A DNA stretch of 64,000 bases from Entamoeba histolytica HM-1:IMSS (GCF_000208925.1 NW_001914895.1:1-64000); one strand, 5' to 3'; positions 40,365 to 51,207 are shown, numbered from the stretch's first letter. The notes: a model not told the origin generated them from the letters alone. Numbers and translations are program-made.

Positions 40365-41194
40365 TTCTTAGTTTTACTGAAAATTGGGGGTTGGCAGTAG
40401 TACAAAGGATTATTCTAATTTAATCTTTGTAGAAGTTCATACTATTTCTAAATCCATTGTTATGTAACTTTCCTATTGGATTAATTCTTATTCCTTTTTT
40501 TTAAAAAAAAAAATAAATGACAGTTAAAGTTAATTTTTAATTTCGTTGTTTTATATTTGGGTATATGAAATTTATATTCTTTAATATAGTTGTTTTTTTT
40601 ATTCTATAAATTGTTTTATTACCTCTTTTTACGTTATAATCAATAAATTAAATTAAAAACATGTAACGTCTACAAAAATATAACTTGCGAAAAAATTATT
40701 TGATTATTTCTTTGAATTTTAGAGTCAATACACTAAAAATAGTATTTTTTCTTTTAAAATCAAAAAACGTGGAGACAGAAATACATTATTTGTCTATGAC
40801 GTGGCAATTAATTAAAAAACCATAAATGATACATTACTATTTTGTTGATTTAAAGCCAATAAGACAAATTTTGTTTAAAACAAGTTAAAAACAAATACTA
40901 AAGAATTTTAACATGTACTTTTTACATAAAAAGGAATCAGAAATCATATAGAAACTCATTCTTCATTTATATTCAGAGTGAGCTGAGTATTATTTCATCA
41001 TTTCTATTATAATAGAAGAATTTATAATAAATAAAGAATTACTTAATTAAATTAAAAAATTATGGTTGATAAAAAAAGGGTTAATAAAAAAGAAAACAAA
41101 AGAATTATCCAAAAAAGAAAATACTTTAAAAAATTTTTAAAATTTAAATTTTTAATCCAAAAAGCGTTGTGAACTAAAAAAAGTATTTTTAGTT
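40365..41194. other. Divergent intergenic region of 0.8 kb
   Basis: AT-rich DNA with long A and T runs near 41100-41160. The only recognisable element is GAACT at 41171-41175, 20 nt before the next ATG. No coding-like frame. Confidence 0.5.
41171..41175 (+). promoter_or_regulatory. GAACT promoter word upstream of the VPS9 gene
   Basis: GAACT lies 20 nt before the ATG at 41195, with GTATTTTTAG between. Motif and position only. Confidence 0.4.
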
Positions 41195-43288
41195 ATGTCA
41201 GAAAAAGAAATAAAAGTGTTTGATGAAGAATTAATTAAACACCATATTAAGCCAATGATTCATGAAGGAGATTATGTTCATGGAGTAGAGTGTTTGTATA
41301 ATGAAATAACAAAACAAGTAGGTCATCCAATGAAACAACAAATAGATGGAATTTATATGACATATGAAAATATATTTCCAAAACAACCAAAACATTTAAG
41401 CAATGAACAAATCAAAAATACTATTACAGAAGTAGCTACATTAGCATCAGCAGAAATATTATTTGCTTTATGTAAATATTATAAGGAATTAAAAAAATGT
41501 CAAAGTGAATTATTCCAACCATTATCACAAATTGTTGTTAAAAAAATATTTCCTGTTTCTTTTGAATTTGTTTGTAGAACAACTAAAGATAATGATTTTA
41601 GATTTGAGTTACAAATGAAAAAATATATTAGAAGTGATTTGAGAGAAGTATTAAAAATTAATCCTAAAATTTATCCTTCTTCATATCCAAGTGATCCTAG
41701 CGTGTTTGGAAGAACTATCAATGTTTTAAATAAATTAGAAACTTCACCTACAATTGATGATATGAGAAGTGAATTAGTTAATTCACAAACAGCTATTATT
41801 GATGATGTAAAAGATATGCATGATAATGTTTTACCAAAAGACTTTGATAGTGATGATTTATTGTCTTTATTAACATTTTCTTTATTACATTCTACATTGA
41901 AACATCCATTTGCTATTTCTATATTATTAGAATGTTTCTTAACTGATGAAGATTTCTTAACTCAAGTTGGATATTCATTAACTACATTTACTGTAGCAAT
42001 TCAATCAGTAATTAAAATGACTGAAAATGAATGTATACAAAATAAAGAATTATTACAATTAAATCCTGTAGATGCTCTTACTAGAAGAAATACAGTTAAA
42101 AGAAAACCTACTATAATGTGTACTCAACCTGTATTTAGACCAACTATTAATTCTTCTCATGAAAATATAATTATGGTAAAGAAACCTACAACTAAAAGAG
42201 AAGAAAAATTTATTATTGGAACACGTTCTACATTAGCAAAAAAGAAAGACAAACAAGTTGTTGGAAGTGTTGGAATTCTTGACTCTCCACTACATAAGAA
42301 AAATTTTACTACTTCATATGATGATAATTCTTATTATGAACCTTTTGGCACTCATCATATTGATAATCTTAAATCAACTGTTACTCCAGTTATACTAACA
42401 AGTTCTACTGTTTCTACTACTCCAAACAAAAATCATAGTGACCTTTCTTCTGAAGATATCATTTTTAGTTTATCACCAAATACTGTTCCTGAAAGTCCTA
42501 TAATACCTTCACCAAAACATGAACAACAAGATGAACTAACTAAAAGTAATCCTATACACACAGATATTTGTGATAGCCAATTAAATGTAAGTGAACTCAG
42601 TAAAGAAAAAGAATTAAATAATAATTCTGAAATTGATTTTACATCAAAAATAACTTCTCAAAATGATATTCAAGTTAAAGCCATTGATAAGTCAGACATT
42701 CAAAAAGAAAAAATACAAGAAAATAACCAGTTTATTAATCAAATTACTACTGAAAGTATAATAGAAAATAATAGTAAAATAAAAAGTGAATATCAAAGTG
42801 GAATAAATAAGGATTTTCAAATAAAAAATAATACTGACAAACAAGACTTAGCATTAAACCAAGAAATAGTCAATGGAAAAATTATTCGAAAAGAACAAAC
42901 AAATGATGGCTTAAGTGAAAAAGAAGAAAAACAAGAACAATATTCAAAAAAGTTTGATCAGTTAAATGACCAACACATAAAACAATCAAAAGAAATAAAC
43001 GAACAAGACAAATTAATTCAAAACACTGAAATACAAGATGATTCTGAACGTTTATCTGTTTCTAAAGCTAAAATAAAATTTGAAGCTGCGGCTCAAGATG
43101 AATTAATAGAAAAACATCACAAATCAATATCTACACCCCCCAATTCAGTTTTAAGTGTTAAAGAACGAATGAAATTATTTGAATCAAAATTTATAGAAGA
43201 GGCTGAACCACAATATATTAAAAGAACAAAAGAGGCTAATCCATCTCATAAACCTTTAACGTCACAGAATAATGTAATTCAAAATTAG
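41195..43288 (+). CDS. VPS9-domain protein, likely Rab5-type GEF
   Basis: A 697-residue protein. Residues about 100-280 resemble a VPS9 domain and its preceding helical bundle. The core DSDDLLSLLTFSLLHSTLKH, then ILLECFLTD and GYSLTTFTVAIQSVIKM, follows the family pattern D-LLP-h...h-Y and GY.LTT...A. VPS9 domains exchange nucleotide on Rab5-group GTPases, the main control of early endosomes and phagosomes. The rest (about 290-697) is Ser/Asn/Gln/Lys-rich, probably disordered, and ends with a helical segment (VKERMKLFESKF). There is no membrane segment. Confidence in the domain is moderate because the first helices are divergent. Confidence 0.65.
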   Translation: MSEKEIKVFDEELIKHHIKPMIHEGDYVHGVECLYNEITKQVGHPMKQQIDGIYMTYENIFPKQPKHLSNEQIKNTITEVATLASAEILFALCKYYKELKKCQSELFQPLSQIVVKKIFPVSFEFVCRTTKDNDFRFELQMKKYIRSDLREVLKINPKIYPSSYPSDPSVFGRTINVLNKLETSPTIDDMRSELVNSQTAIIDDVKDMHDNVLPKDFDSDDLLSLLTFSLLHSTLKHPFAISILLECFLTDEDFLTQVGYSLTTFTVAIQSVIKMTENECIQNKELLQLNPVDALTRRNTVKRKPTIMCTQPVFRPTINSSHENIIMVKKPTTKREEKFIIGTRSTLAKKKDKQVVGSVGILDSPLHKKNFTTSYDDNSYYEPFGTHHIDNLKSTVTPVILTSSTVSTTPNKNHSDLSSEDIIFSLSPNTVPESPIIPSPKHEQQDELTKSNPIHTDICDSQLNVSELSKEKELNNNSEIDFTSKITSQNDIQVKAIDKSDIQKEKIQENNQFINQITTESIIENNSKIKSEYQSGINKDFQIKNNTDKQDLALNQEIVNGKIIRKEQTNDGLSEKEEKQEQYSKKFDQLNDQHIKQSKEINEQDKLIQNTEIQDDSERLSVSKAKIKFEAAAQDELIEKHHKSISTPPNSVLSVKERMKLFESKFIEEAEPQYIKRTKEANPSHKPLTSQNNVIQN

Positions 43289-43377
43289 TCAACCTGTTTA
43301 TATCATTACAGACTAATAACTAATCAAAAAAAAAAACTATTAAGAAATGATTTGAAAAACTAAAGAAATTACTACTT

Positions 43378-43866
43378 TTATTTGAGTTCTTCACACCACA
43401 AATTCTCTTTTCTAATTTGTTCTTCTTCTTCAGGAGTGAAATCATTAACAATACCAAATGTCTTTCTAATCTCTTCTGGGGTTTTTCCTCGAATCATATT
43501 AGCAACAGTTTTGCATGTAACATCAAGTAATCCTTTTACATCCATGAAATTAGCAGCTTGGAGTAGTTCAAATAATGTTGCTTGATCTACATTACAAAAA
43601 TTTTTGTCCCAAGGCTCAATAGCAGTTGAGTCTTTTTCTTTATCATCACCAAGTAAAAATGAATGGTTGTGATGATAAGTCATAAATTCAATGACTTTTT
43701 CAAGAATTTTTCCACGAACATTCATGAATGGAACTGTTGGATTATCTTCACTAAAATCTTCAAGAAGATTTTTAACAACTCCAGAATTTTTAGCAATTTC
43801 TCTATCAACTACAAATTGCATAAGATCACTACTTTGAAGAGTAACTGTTCTTCCACTTGTTGCCAT
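43378..43866 (-). CDS. Skp1, SCF ubiquitin ligase adaptor
   Basis: A 162-residue protein with the full Skp1 layout: a BTB/POZ N-terminus ([20 protein letters not shown]), an acidic linker, and the conserved C-terminal F-box-binding helices ([20 protein letters not shown], then [20 protein letters not shown]). It ends with the near-invariant [14 protein letters not shown]. Skp1 joins Cullin-1 to F-box receptors in SCF E3 ligases. A candidate F-box partner lies two genes away at 47255-49561. An exact AATGAACT promoter word is 21 nt upstream. Confidence 0.96.
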   Translation of the reverse strand: MATSGRTVTLQSSDLMQFVVDREIAKNSGVVKNLLEDFSEDNPTVPFMNVRGKILEKVIEFMTYHHNHSFLLGDDKEKDSTAIEPWDKNFCNVDQATLFELLQAANFMDVKGLLDVTCKTVANMIRGKTPEEIRKTFGIVNDFTPEEEEQIRKENLWCEELK

Positions 43867-43886
43867 TTTTTATGTTTTTTCATTTT

Positions 43887-43894
43887 AGTTCATT
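43887..43894 (-). promoter_or_regulatory. AATGAACT element upstream of Skp1
   Basis: The word reads AATGAACT on the minus strand and lies about 20 nt upstream of the Skp1 ATG at 43866. Confidence 0.5.
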
Positions 43895-44025
43895 TTTTTT
43901 TAACTCTTTTTGATAATTTTCATTTTTTTTTTAAATAAAAAAAGAGAATAACAAAATTTTTGCATAACAATATAAAACACAAAATGTAAAAAAGAAAGAA
44001 GTTTAAAAAAAAAAGAAAAATAACA

Positions 44026-44033
44026 AATGAACT
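44026..44033 (+). promoter_or_regulatory. AATGAACT element upstream of the WDR11 homologue
   Basis: An exact AATGAACT word 25 nt before the ATG at 44059. The intergenic region between Skp1 and this gene is under 200 nt, and both sides carry the same word in opposite orientations. Confidence 0.5.
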
Positions 44034-44058
44034 GAAAAACAAAAGATTGTTTGTTGGA

Positions 44059-47016
44059 ATGAATTATTCATTTATAAACGAAGGACATTCTAAACTTACT
44101 CCACTATGTCTTCCTGGACCTGCCCATCCAACAAATGTTCATGCATGTGATTGGGATTATGGATTAATTGCAATTGCATTTAATAGTATTATTTATATTA
44201 TTAATCCACTTAGTTGTAATATGTGTTATGCGTATAATGGACATGCAAGTCCAGTTACTTCTGTTTGTTTTAAAACAAATGACTTTCTTTCTACATTAAG
44301 TTCTCCAAATAAACCTGACATTACTATTGCTTCAGGTGATGTTAGTGGTAAAATTCATGTATGGGGAATATGGTCTACTTCAAAACCAATAGAATTTGAA
44401 TCTTTAGACCATTCTCCAGTTGTTGGATTACAATGGGATAATTGTAATTCTTCAGCATTAATAGTATTATATCGGAGTGGAACATTAATATGTTACGACA
44501 TTTTGTCTGAAGAAAAACATAAACCTAAATGGGTTGTCAAAGACATATTTAAAGACCCTATTGGATTTAGTAATTCTATATACGCAAGAGGTTCATTTGG
44601 TATTTATGGTGGACAAAGTATGTGTTTTTGTAATTTAGCTAGTTCAATATTTAAAGGATATGAATTAGATACTTCAACACCAAATCTTTTAAGAGTTGAA
44701 GAAGGTGTTTTACGACTTAAATATTCAAATATTCGTCGTCAAGTTACTTATATTTTATTAACAAAACATTTCTTAATTTTTGATACAGCTCTTCGGTCGA
44801 CTTTAGCAACAATTGATTTACCAGAAGAACCAGCTGATTTTACTCTTTTATATAATGAAAAATATTTTGCTTTATTAACTCATAATGGAAATATTTTTGT
44901 TTATGAGATTATCAATCTTGTACAAATCCGTTCATATGGAAGAATGGAAATATCTTCAGTGCTTGCAAAAGGCAATAGATTACATAAATATACTACGGTT
45001 TCTATTGTTCCTGATGCTATGGATAACTCTAATCTTATTGTACGTATTCAAGAAGGTCCATTAATATTATTAAAATTAAATACAAATCCATATTCAATGG
45101 TAATCAAAGGTATTGTACAAACATTTCCTTCTACTATTCGTTGGTTTATATCTAAACAAATATATTCTGTAGGAGTTACTGAAGATGGAATGATGTATGT
45201 ATTAAAAGGAGGAGAGATATACAGAATGTTTGAGATATCAAAATTAAATCCAAAAGGATTGTTTTGGTTAAATGATATAGTTGGAGTTTATGGAATTAAA
45301 ATGAAAGAACATTCAAAAGAAAGTAAAAATTATATTATTTTTATTGATCCCTTAAATGGAGAAATAAAAAAAACACTAAAATTAAGAAATTGTTATGGAG
45401 AAATAAAAAAAGTATGTTGTAAAGGAGATAATAAAAGTATTGTAGTCTGTTATACAAATTCTCTGGAAGAAATTGAAATTGAAGGATATCGAATAATACA
45501 ATTTATAGAAAAATCAGTTGTTGGAGTATCATATGATAAAGAATTAATGATAATAGATAAAAATGAATATAAGAAATATGGAAGTGGAAAAGATATAATC
45601 ACAAAAGATGTAAGGAAAGGACAGTTTAGTGCTATTGCAACAAAAGGATTATATACGGTTCTTGCAGATAATAAAGGGTGTTTAACTATAATATATAACA
45701 ATAAAGTACAAACAATTATTCTCCCTGATAATAAACATATTTCTAAAATTGTTTTTAGCCCAACTAAAGACTGTAATAATGTTATCATTTTAGGAGAAAA
45801 GGTAATAATATTTGATGTTGGTGGAATGCGTATTTTAAGTGGACATACTAATTATTTGACAAGATTAAATCTTCCTATATTAGATGTTTTTTGGTTAAGC
45901 CAATATCCAGCAGTATTACTTTCTACAGGAGAAGTTTTAGTACTTGACATGTGTCTATTTCTCTGTAATGGTTTATTTAAAGAAACTATGAATCCTCTAC
46001 CATTAAGTTGTGTTGAACCAACAATACGTAGAGATATTCTATTTTCACTGTTACATGGAATAAAGTTAAAGAATCTTGATTATCCTATACCAAATAATGA
46101 AGATACTTTAGAACGTTTAATTGAAATATACTTTCGTCTTAAAGATATTAAACATTGGAAGTACTGGAATTTAATGAAGTGGGTTGTTGAACATAAATTG
46201 CCAGAATCAGGAAGTCCATATATTACTGTTCAAAATTATGTTGTTGAAAAAGATGAAACAACAACCCATTATTCCAATGCATTAAAAAATTACAATATTA
46301 AAAGTAAACTACAAATTGATTATCATGCTTTTGCATTAAGTGAAATGAGATTAGGTCGAAGAAATGAAGCATTTACTCATTTCCTTAAAGTGTTAAAAAG
46401 TCCATATGATGAGGAATATTTTAAATATGCAATGAGAGCATCTTTATTATCGTTAACTATGGAAGGAAATAGTTTATCTAGACAACGACTAATTACATCT
46501 TTATTTAATGACCCTTCAACTGATAAAACTCATTTGATTCAATTACATAAATTATTAAATCAGAATAGAGAAGTATGTAAGTTATATATTGATATTGGTA
46601 AATTTGAAGAAGCAATGGTAGTGTCTTCATTATTCTTAGATGATGACGCTAAAACTGATATTTTTCTTTGTATTGTGTTAAAATATATTTATGACAATTG
46701 TTGGCCTAAAGCAATAGAAATGCTCACCTCTATGGGAAGACTTATTGATGTTATTCGGTTATATTTGTATACTGGACATGTAGAAATGGCAGCCCATGTG
46801 TCTATGGTGATTATCGAAAGAAATCTGTTTGATCTTAATATGTCATTACATCAAATTTATCAACTCATTCACGTTCCAAATCAAGATGAACGAAAATTTG
46901 GAACATTAAAAGAGCTTATTCGTCATGTTATGTCAGAGTATGTTCATTGCTTAGAGTCATTACCATCCAATGAGTGTCTTGTTAGTGCTTTTAAACATTC
47001 AAAATTTAATATCTAA
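44059..47016 (+). CDS. WDR11-like beta-propeller protein
   Basis: The frame opens at a TTG at 44047, but the first ATG is 44059, giving 985 residues. The N-terminal half is a WD40 double propeller. Near the start, ACDWDYGLIAIAFNSIIYII and then IASGDVSGKIHVWGI closely follow the corresponding WDR11 blocks, which have DWG...LIA and ASAD.NGKI.VWDV. The C-terminal part (from about residue 760) is helical with repeats (SALKNYNIKSKLQIDYHAFA). WDR11 works with FAM91A1 to tether AP-1 vesicles at the trans-Golgi network, which fits the AP-1 gamma gene in this window. It is slightly shorter than animal WDR11, about 1,220 residues. It is intronless. Confidence 0.8.
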   Translation: MNYSFINEGHSKLTPLCLPGPAHPTNVHACDWDYGLIAIAFNSIIYIINPLSCNMCYAYNGHASPVTSVCFKTNDFLSTLSSPNKPDITIASGDVSGKIHVWGIWSTSKPIEFESLDHSPVVGLQWDNCNSSALIVLYRSGTLICYDILSEEKHKPKWVVKDIFKDPIGFSNSIYARGSFGIYGGQSMCFCNLASSIFKGYELDTSTPNLLRVEEGVLRLKYSNIRRQVTYILLTKHFLIFDTALRSTLATIDLPEEPADFTLLYNEKYFALLTHNGNIFVYEIINLVQIRSYGRMEISSVLAKGNRLHKYTTVSIVPDAMDNSNLIVRIQEGPLILLKLNTNPYSMVIKGIVQTFPSTIRWFISKQIYSVGVTEDGMMYVLKGGEIYRMFEISKLNPKGLFWLNDIVGVYGIKMKEHSKESKNYIIFIDPLNGEIKKTLKLRNCYGEIKKVCCKGDNKSIVVCYTNSLEEIEIEGYRIIQFIEKSVVGVSYDKELMIIDKNEYKKYGSGKDIITKDVRKGQFSAIATKGLYTVLADNKGCLTIIYNNKVQTIILPDNKHISKIVFSPTKDCNNVIILGEKVIIFDVGGMRILSGHTNYLTRLNLPILDVFWLSQYPAVLLSTGEVLVLDMCLFLCNGLFKETMNPLPLSCVEPTIRRDILFSLLHGIKLKNLDYPIPNNEDTLERLIEIYFRLKDIKHWKYWNLMKWVVEHKLPESGSPYITVQNYVVEKDETTTHYSNALKNYNIKSKLQIDYHAFALSEMRLGRRNEAFTHFLKVLKSPYDEEYFKYAMRASLLSLTMEGNSLSRQRLITSLFNDPSTDKTHLIQLHKLLNQNREVCKLYIDIGKFEEAMVVSSLFLDDDAKTDIFLCIVLKYIYDNCWPKAIEMLTSMGRLIDVIRLYLYTGHVEMAAHVSMVIIERNLFDLNMSLHQIYQLIHVPNQDERKFGTLKELIRHVMSEYVHCLESLPSNECLVSAFKHSKFNI

Positions 47017-47254
47017 TTGTAGTTTTCTTACTTAAAACTTTTTTTACAGTTATTTGCTCTAAAATTATTTTAATATAACAAAACAACGTCAAAAATTAAG
47101 ACTTTTTGAGAATATATTCTTAATTAACTAAAGTTATCTTACTTAAACTGTCTAATTGTTAACTAGTTATTGAAAGATTTCATTTTATTAATCAATCTGA
47201 GTCATATCATAAAAAAAAACAAAATAAATAAAATGACTATCCATAATAGAAATC

Positions 47255-49561
47255 TTATTTATTTTCAAAAATTACAACCGAATTATTTGTTGTCCCACAA
47301 ACAAGTTTTGTATCATTAAAAGAACTACAACAAAATCCACTCACAAGTGAAACAAAATTACAATTCTTTAAATGACTATTATCACATTCTGTAATTGTAA
47401 TATAACCATGTTCACAAATTGAAATCACTTTTCTGTTGTAACAATTAACAGCTTTCACTGGGAAAAAATGAGCTGGCCTATCAATTACCTTAGATGTATT
47501 TCGAATATCCCATAGTCTTATTGAACAATCTTTACTTCCACTAATAATATAGTTTTCATCAAAATGATCAAAATCTGTAACATTTCCAAGATGTCCTTCC
47601 AGCTGAAAAGCAGGAAATTGAGCACACCTAATATCATATCCAACCATTTCATCTTTTCTTGCTACACAAATAATATCATCTGATATTAATTTGACTTGAT
47701 TTGTATCGTTAGGAGATATTTTAACAACAGTTTTGTTATATGGTTCAGTGATACTAAAACATTCAACTAAATCTCCCCACCCAATAACTTTGTTCTTATA
47801 AAAAGATGTTCTTTCATAATATCCTATTTTATCTCTTGTTACTTTTTCTTTAGTAATATTATTAATTATTCCATTTTTAAATAATACAAAAATTCCTTGC
47901 TCTACACTATTTATTCCACATAAAGGAGCTGATCCAATAAATGACCAATCAATATTATATTTATTCTGTTTATTTAATACTCTAATTATGCCATTTTCAC
48001 CACCAACAATAACATTATCTCCTTTAATAATAACAGAATGTGGTTTGCATTTTACATTACATTGATATTTACAAACATCAAATTTAAACCAATTAACTTC
48101 TCTTTGAAAACTTCTTTTACTAAGTTCAAACCAGTTAGGCTTATAAAACTTTTCTTTTATAATTGTTTTGTCAAAAGAATGTACGTCCTGATATTTATTA
48201 TAAACTCTTTTCCATATTTCTTCAGCTTGACTTGATTTTAATAAAGTTCTAAAATGATTATTAGTCTGCATGAGAGAAAAAAGATGTTTTGGTTGTAAGA
48301 AACTACATATTTTTAATTGTATTTTAACATCCAGCTTAAGTAAATTAAAAGGAGATTCTTCTAATTGACAATGATGAAAATTCTTGACAAGTTCTAATGT
48401 TTTAGATATAACAGTAACAGAATTGTTATTTGAAGCAATTCCTTGTAATAATTTAAAAGGAAAAACATTTAAATGTAAAAGAAGATATAATGCATGCCCA
48501 TAAAGAATAACAAATAATGCTTTATGACTCGTACTATAATAGTTTATTTCTTCTTTTAAAGAAAAATGTGAAAGATCAATATGATATACCGATTGAATGA
48601 TTGTTTCATTATTTTCTCTAAATAGTTTATTTCCACTTGGTAATAGTCTAAATGAGTTATGTTGTTTTGTACATTCAGGACAATATTCGGATCTTAAAAG
48701 TGCAACACCTTCTTCAGAATTAAATCTTTCTATTCTAACAATATCAAATTGTGAATCAAATGATTCAACATGATAATAACTTTTAAATTCTTGTTGTTTA
48801 ATAAGCTCTTGAGAAATAAATAGATTTTTATTCTTAGTATATTCATTAAGTAATGTCTCAACTCTTTTACTACTTCTCATTTCACTTTGTATAACCATTT
48901 TCTTTTTGTCCCCTGAAAGAAGAATTCTAACAACTTTATTTTGATGAATAATAAATGGATAACTATTTGTTGAGATTTGTAATGCTTTCTCAAATTCATC
49001 TTCAATACTTTTCATTGATTGTTTTCTTTGTTCATACCTACTAGCTTTTTCAAATGCCATAATACAACAATGAATACTCCATGATATACAAGAATAAAAT
49101 TTTATATTAAAATTTGAATATAATGTCATTAAATGAATAATAACTGCCGTAATTTTGACTGATTTTTCTGATTTTTTTTCTACAATGACTGTTAAACTAT
49201 GGAATAATCCATTTACAGTATTAACATTTTTAGACCAACATTTATTTTTTTCATATACTACTTCTCTTGTACATATAATTGCTCCATTATTTGTTACATC
49301 TTCATGTATTGGATATATTTTATAAGTACCATCTTTTAATACTTCGACCTTATCTATATAATCATCATATTTTACACCTTCAATATAATTTTCTATATGA
49401 TGATAAGCTTCTTGTAATGAAATTGGTAATATACTTTCACATGACTGAAAAATACGTCGATTTTCAATTTTTTTTCGATAAACACATTCAAAATCACTTG
49501 AAATAGATATTCCACTTAAAACTTCCCATGTATTGATTTCATTATAATAAAATTCATCCAT
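47255..49561 (-). CDS. START-like / F-box / WD40 protein
   Basis: A 768-residue fusion. Residues about 25-180 look like a START-type lipid-binding helix-grip fold, with YDDYIDKVEVL...CTREVVYEKN and a long C-terminal helix. A less clear second copy may follow up to about 385. Residues about 403-450 form an F-box (LLKLDVKIQLKICSFLQPKH). Residues about 500-768 carry WD40 repeats, the best being VTDFDHFDENYIISGSKDCS then IRLWDIR. F-box proteins present substrates to SCF through Skp1; Skp1 is encoded 3.4 kb away. A START module on an F-box/WD40 receptor is unusual and suggests lipid-linked substrate choice or membrane recruitment. The ATG at 49561 is clear, and GAACT in minus orientation lies just upstream (49573-49577). 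Confidence 0.75.
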   Translation of the reverse strand: MDEFYYNEINTWEVLSGISISSDFECVYRKKIENRRIFQSCESILPISLQEAYHHIENYIEGVKYDDYIDKVEVLKDGTYKIYPIHEDVTNNGAIICTREVVYEKNKCWSKNVNTVNGLFHSLTVIVEKKSEKSVKITAVIIHLMTLYSNFNIKFYSCISWSIHCCIMAFEKASRYEQRKQSMKSIEDEFEKALQISTNSYPFIIHQNKVVRILLSGDKKKMVIQSEMRSSKRVETLLNEYTKNKNLFISQELIKQQEFKSYYHVESFDSQFDIVRIERFNSEEGVALLRSEYCPECTKQHNSFRLLPSGNKLFRENNETIIQSVYHIDLSHFSLKEEINYYSTSHKALFVILYGHALYLLLHLNVFPFKLLQGIASNNNSVTVISKTLELVKNFHHCQLEESPFNLLKLDVKIQLKICSFLQPKHLFSLMQTNNHFRTLLKSSQAEEIWKRVYNKYQDVHSFDKTIIKEKFYKPNWFELSKRSFQREVNWFKFDVCKYQCNVKCKPHSVIIKGDNVIVGGENGIIRVLNKQNKYNIDWSFIGSAPLCGINSVEQGIFVLFKNGIINNITKEKVTRDKIGYYERTSFYKNKVIGWGDLVECFSITEPYNKTVVKISPNDTNQVKLISDDIICVARKDEMVGYDIRCAQFPAFQLEGHLGNVTDFDHFDENYIISGSKDCSIRLWDIRNTSKVIDRPAHFFPVKAVNCYNRKVISICEHGYITITECDNSHLKNCNFVSLVSGFCCSSFNDTKLVCGTTNNSVVIFENK

Positions 49562-49572
49562 TTGAGTTATTC

Positions 49573-49577
49573 AGTTC
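49573..49577 (-). promoter_or_regulatory. GAACT word upstream of the START/F-box/WD40 gene
   Basis: GAACT on the minus strand about 12 nt upstream of the ATG at 49561, closer than the other examples here. Confidence 0.3.
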
Positions 49578-49840
49578 GTTTATCTTTTTTAGCTATTAAT
49601 TCTTTTCTGTTACTCAAATCCTTCCATATTTCTACACATATTCTTTTTTCTTATTTTTAGGTTTTTCTTTCATCTTCTTTTTTTTTCTATTTTTCTAAAG
49701 AATTTTCCCTTTCTCTTTTTCTTCATTACTTCCATTCTCTATAAAAATCTTATTCATAACAAAAATTTTTTATCTTTTTGTTATTAATAAAAAAAAAATT
49801 AAAAAAAACTTAAAAAACTAAAAAAAATTTAAAAATAAAA

Positions 49841-50645
49841 ATGACAAGTGAAAACACAAATTTTGAATTAGAGATTAGTGATGATGGAAATGATGCTGAT
49901 GAATTTTTACAGAAAGCTTCTCAAATCGCAAGTGAAACTGCTTTTCTTGAAGATGATGGGTTTATTCAAAATCCTATTCAAAATAGTGAATCAACACTAA
50001 CCTCTAACTCTACTACTAATGGACCACAGTCTGAAACAGAAAAAGAACAAAAAAATACTACACTACAATCAAATGATTTAGAAAATGAACCACCTTTATT
50101 AGAAGAATTAGGTATTGATCTTAATAAAATTGGTAAAAAAATGATTCAAAGTTTAAATCCATTTTCAACACCAGATGTAAGTGAAAGTGATGTTATTGGT
50201 TCAATAATTATTTCATTTGCATTAGGAATAGTTATTTTATTAAATGGAAAATTAAGATTTGGTAACATTTATGGATTTAGTATTATAGCTTCTTTTGTTG
50301 AATATTTAGTAATGAATTTATTATCTAATAAAAATATGAATTATTTATTAATATTCACCCACTTTGCTTATAACCTTTTCCCAATGATCTTTTTTGGGTT
50401 AATACTATTCGTCTTGAATAGTTTTAAAGCTGCGTTTGTATTATTTTTTAATTTTATTAATAATAATTATTCTTATCATTAGAAATTTAACTATATTAAT
50501 TACATCATTTGTATTTGTAGTTATGTCAACTTATACATGCTCTAAAACTATCAATTCACTTATGGAACTTCCAGAAAAAATTTTATTGACTATTTACCCA
50601 ATATCACTTTATTATGGACTCTTTATATTATTCGTCATATTTTAA
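49841..50645 (+). CDS. Yip1-family (YIPF5-like) membrane protein, second copy, two exons
   Basis: Exons 49841-50433 and 50483-50645 are joined by a 49-nt intron (GTTTGT...TAG, phase 2), giving 251 residues. The acidic Ser/Asn-rich N-terminus leads to PPLLEELGID, identical to the copy at 14487-15282. Then come NPFSTPDVSESDVIGS and five hydrophobic helices; exon 2 gives NLTILITSFVFVVMSTYTCS and IYPISLYYGLFIL. The LVAYP motif of the family is changed to LTIYP here. Without splicing the frame ends in an Asn/Tyr tail lacking the last two helices. Likely role is in ER-Golgi traffic through Rab and Yif1 binding; two copies suggest division of labour. Confidence 0.9.
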
Positions 50646-50736
50646 TTGAATCCAATTCCTTTTTTATTGTTATATAAATCAAAAAAATGAATGAAATTTA
50701 TTTACCACACCAAATAACTACAATTCGATCAAACGG

Positions 50737-51078
50737 TTAAAGTGTTGGAGGAAGTGGTTGGAATGCTGGGAATGTCATAAAATGACTTCGTGATTTCTTT
50801 AATAACCCAGATGAAATTTTAATATCAACAAATTCACCATAGAAACAACAACCAACAAAACAAGCTACTAAACCACCAAAAAGTTCACCAATAACAAAAA
50901 AAGGGATTACTTGACTTACTTTTGTTACTTGAACTTGGTGTTGTACTATTTATTAAATATAATACTTTAAATAAAGAAATAACTTAAAAAAAAAAAACAA
51001 ACAGGTATGAATTTGGTATGAGGCATGAACTAAAGAAATAAGAGAAACACAAAATATTAAGAGAGTAATAGCTTTCAT
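50737..51078 (-). CDS. Small signal-peptide plus single-helix membrane protein (two exons), unrecognised
   Basis: No long open frame exists here; the gene appears only after splicing. Exon 1 (51003-51078) encodes MKAITLLIFCVSLISLVHA and six more residues. The 57-nt intron (50946-51002) has GTTTGT and AATAG ends, phase 1. Exon 2 (50737-50945) encodes LQHQVQVTKVSQV, then one membrane helix (FFVIGELFGGLVACFVGCCF), then a cytosolic tail ending FQPLPPTL. Total 94 residues: a signal peptide, a luminal stretch of about 20 residues, a Gly-rich helix with three Cys and a 40-residue tail. Codon phase fits exactly across the junction. I recognise no family. Confidence 0.65.
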
Positions 51079-51207
51079 TAAAATTTTATGATTTTATTTC
51101 CAGTTTTTTTTTTACAAAGAGGAAAATAATAATAATAAAACTATATAAAAACTATAAAAAAGAAAAAGAAAAATAAAATAAAAAAACTAGAAAAATACCC
51201 TAAAAAT

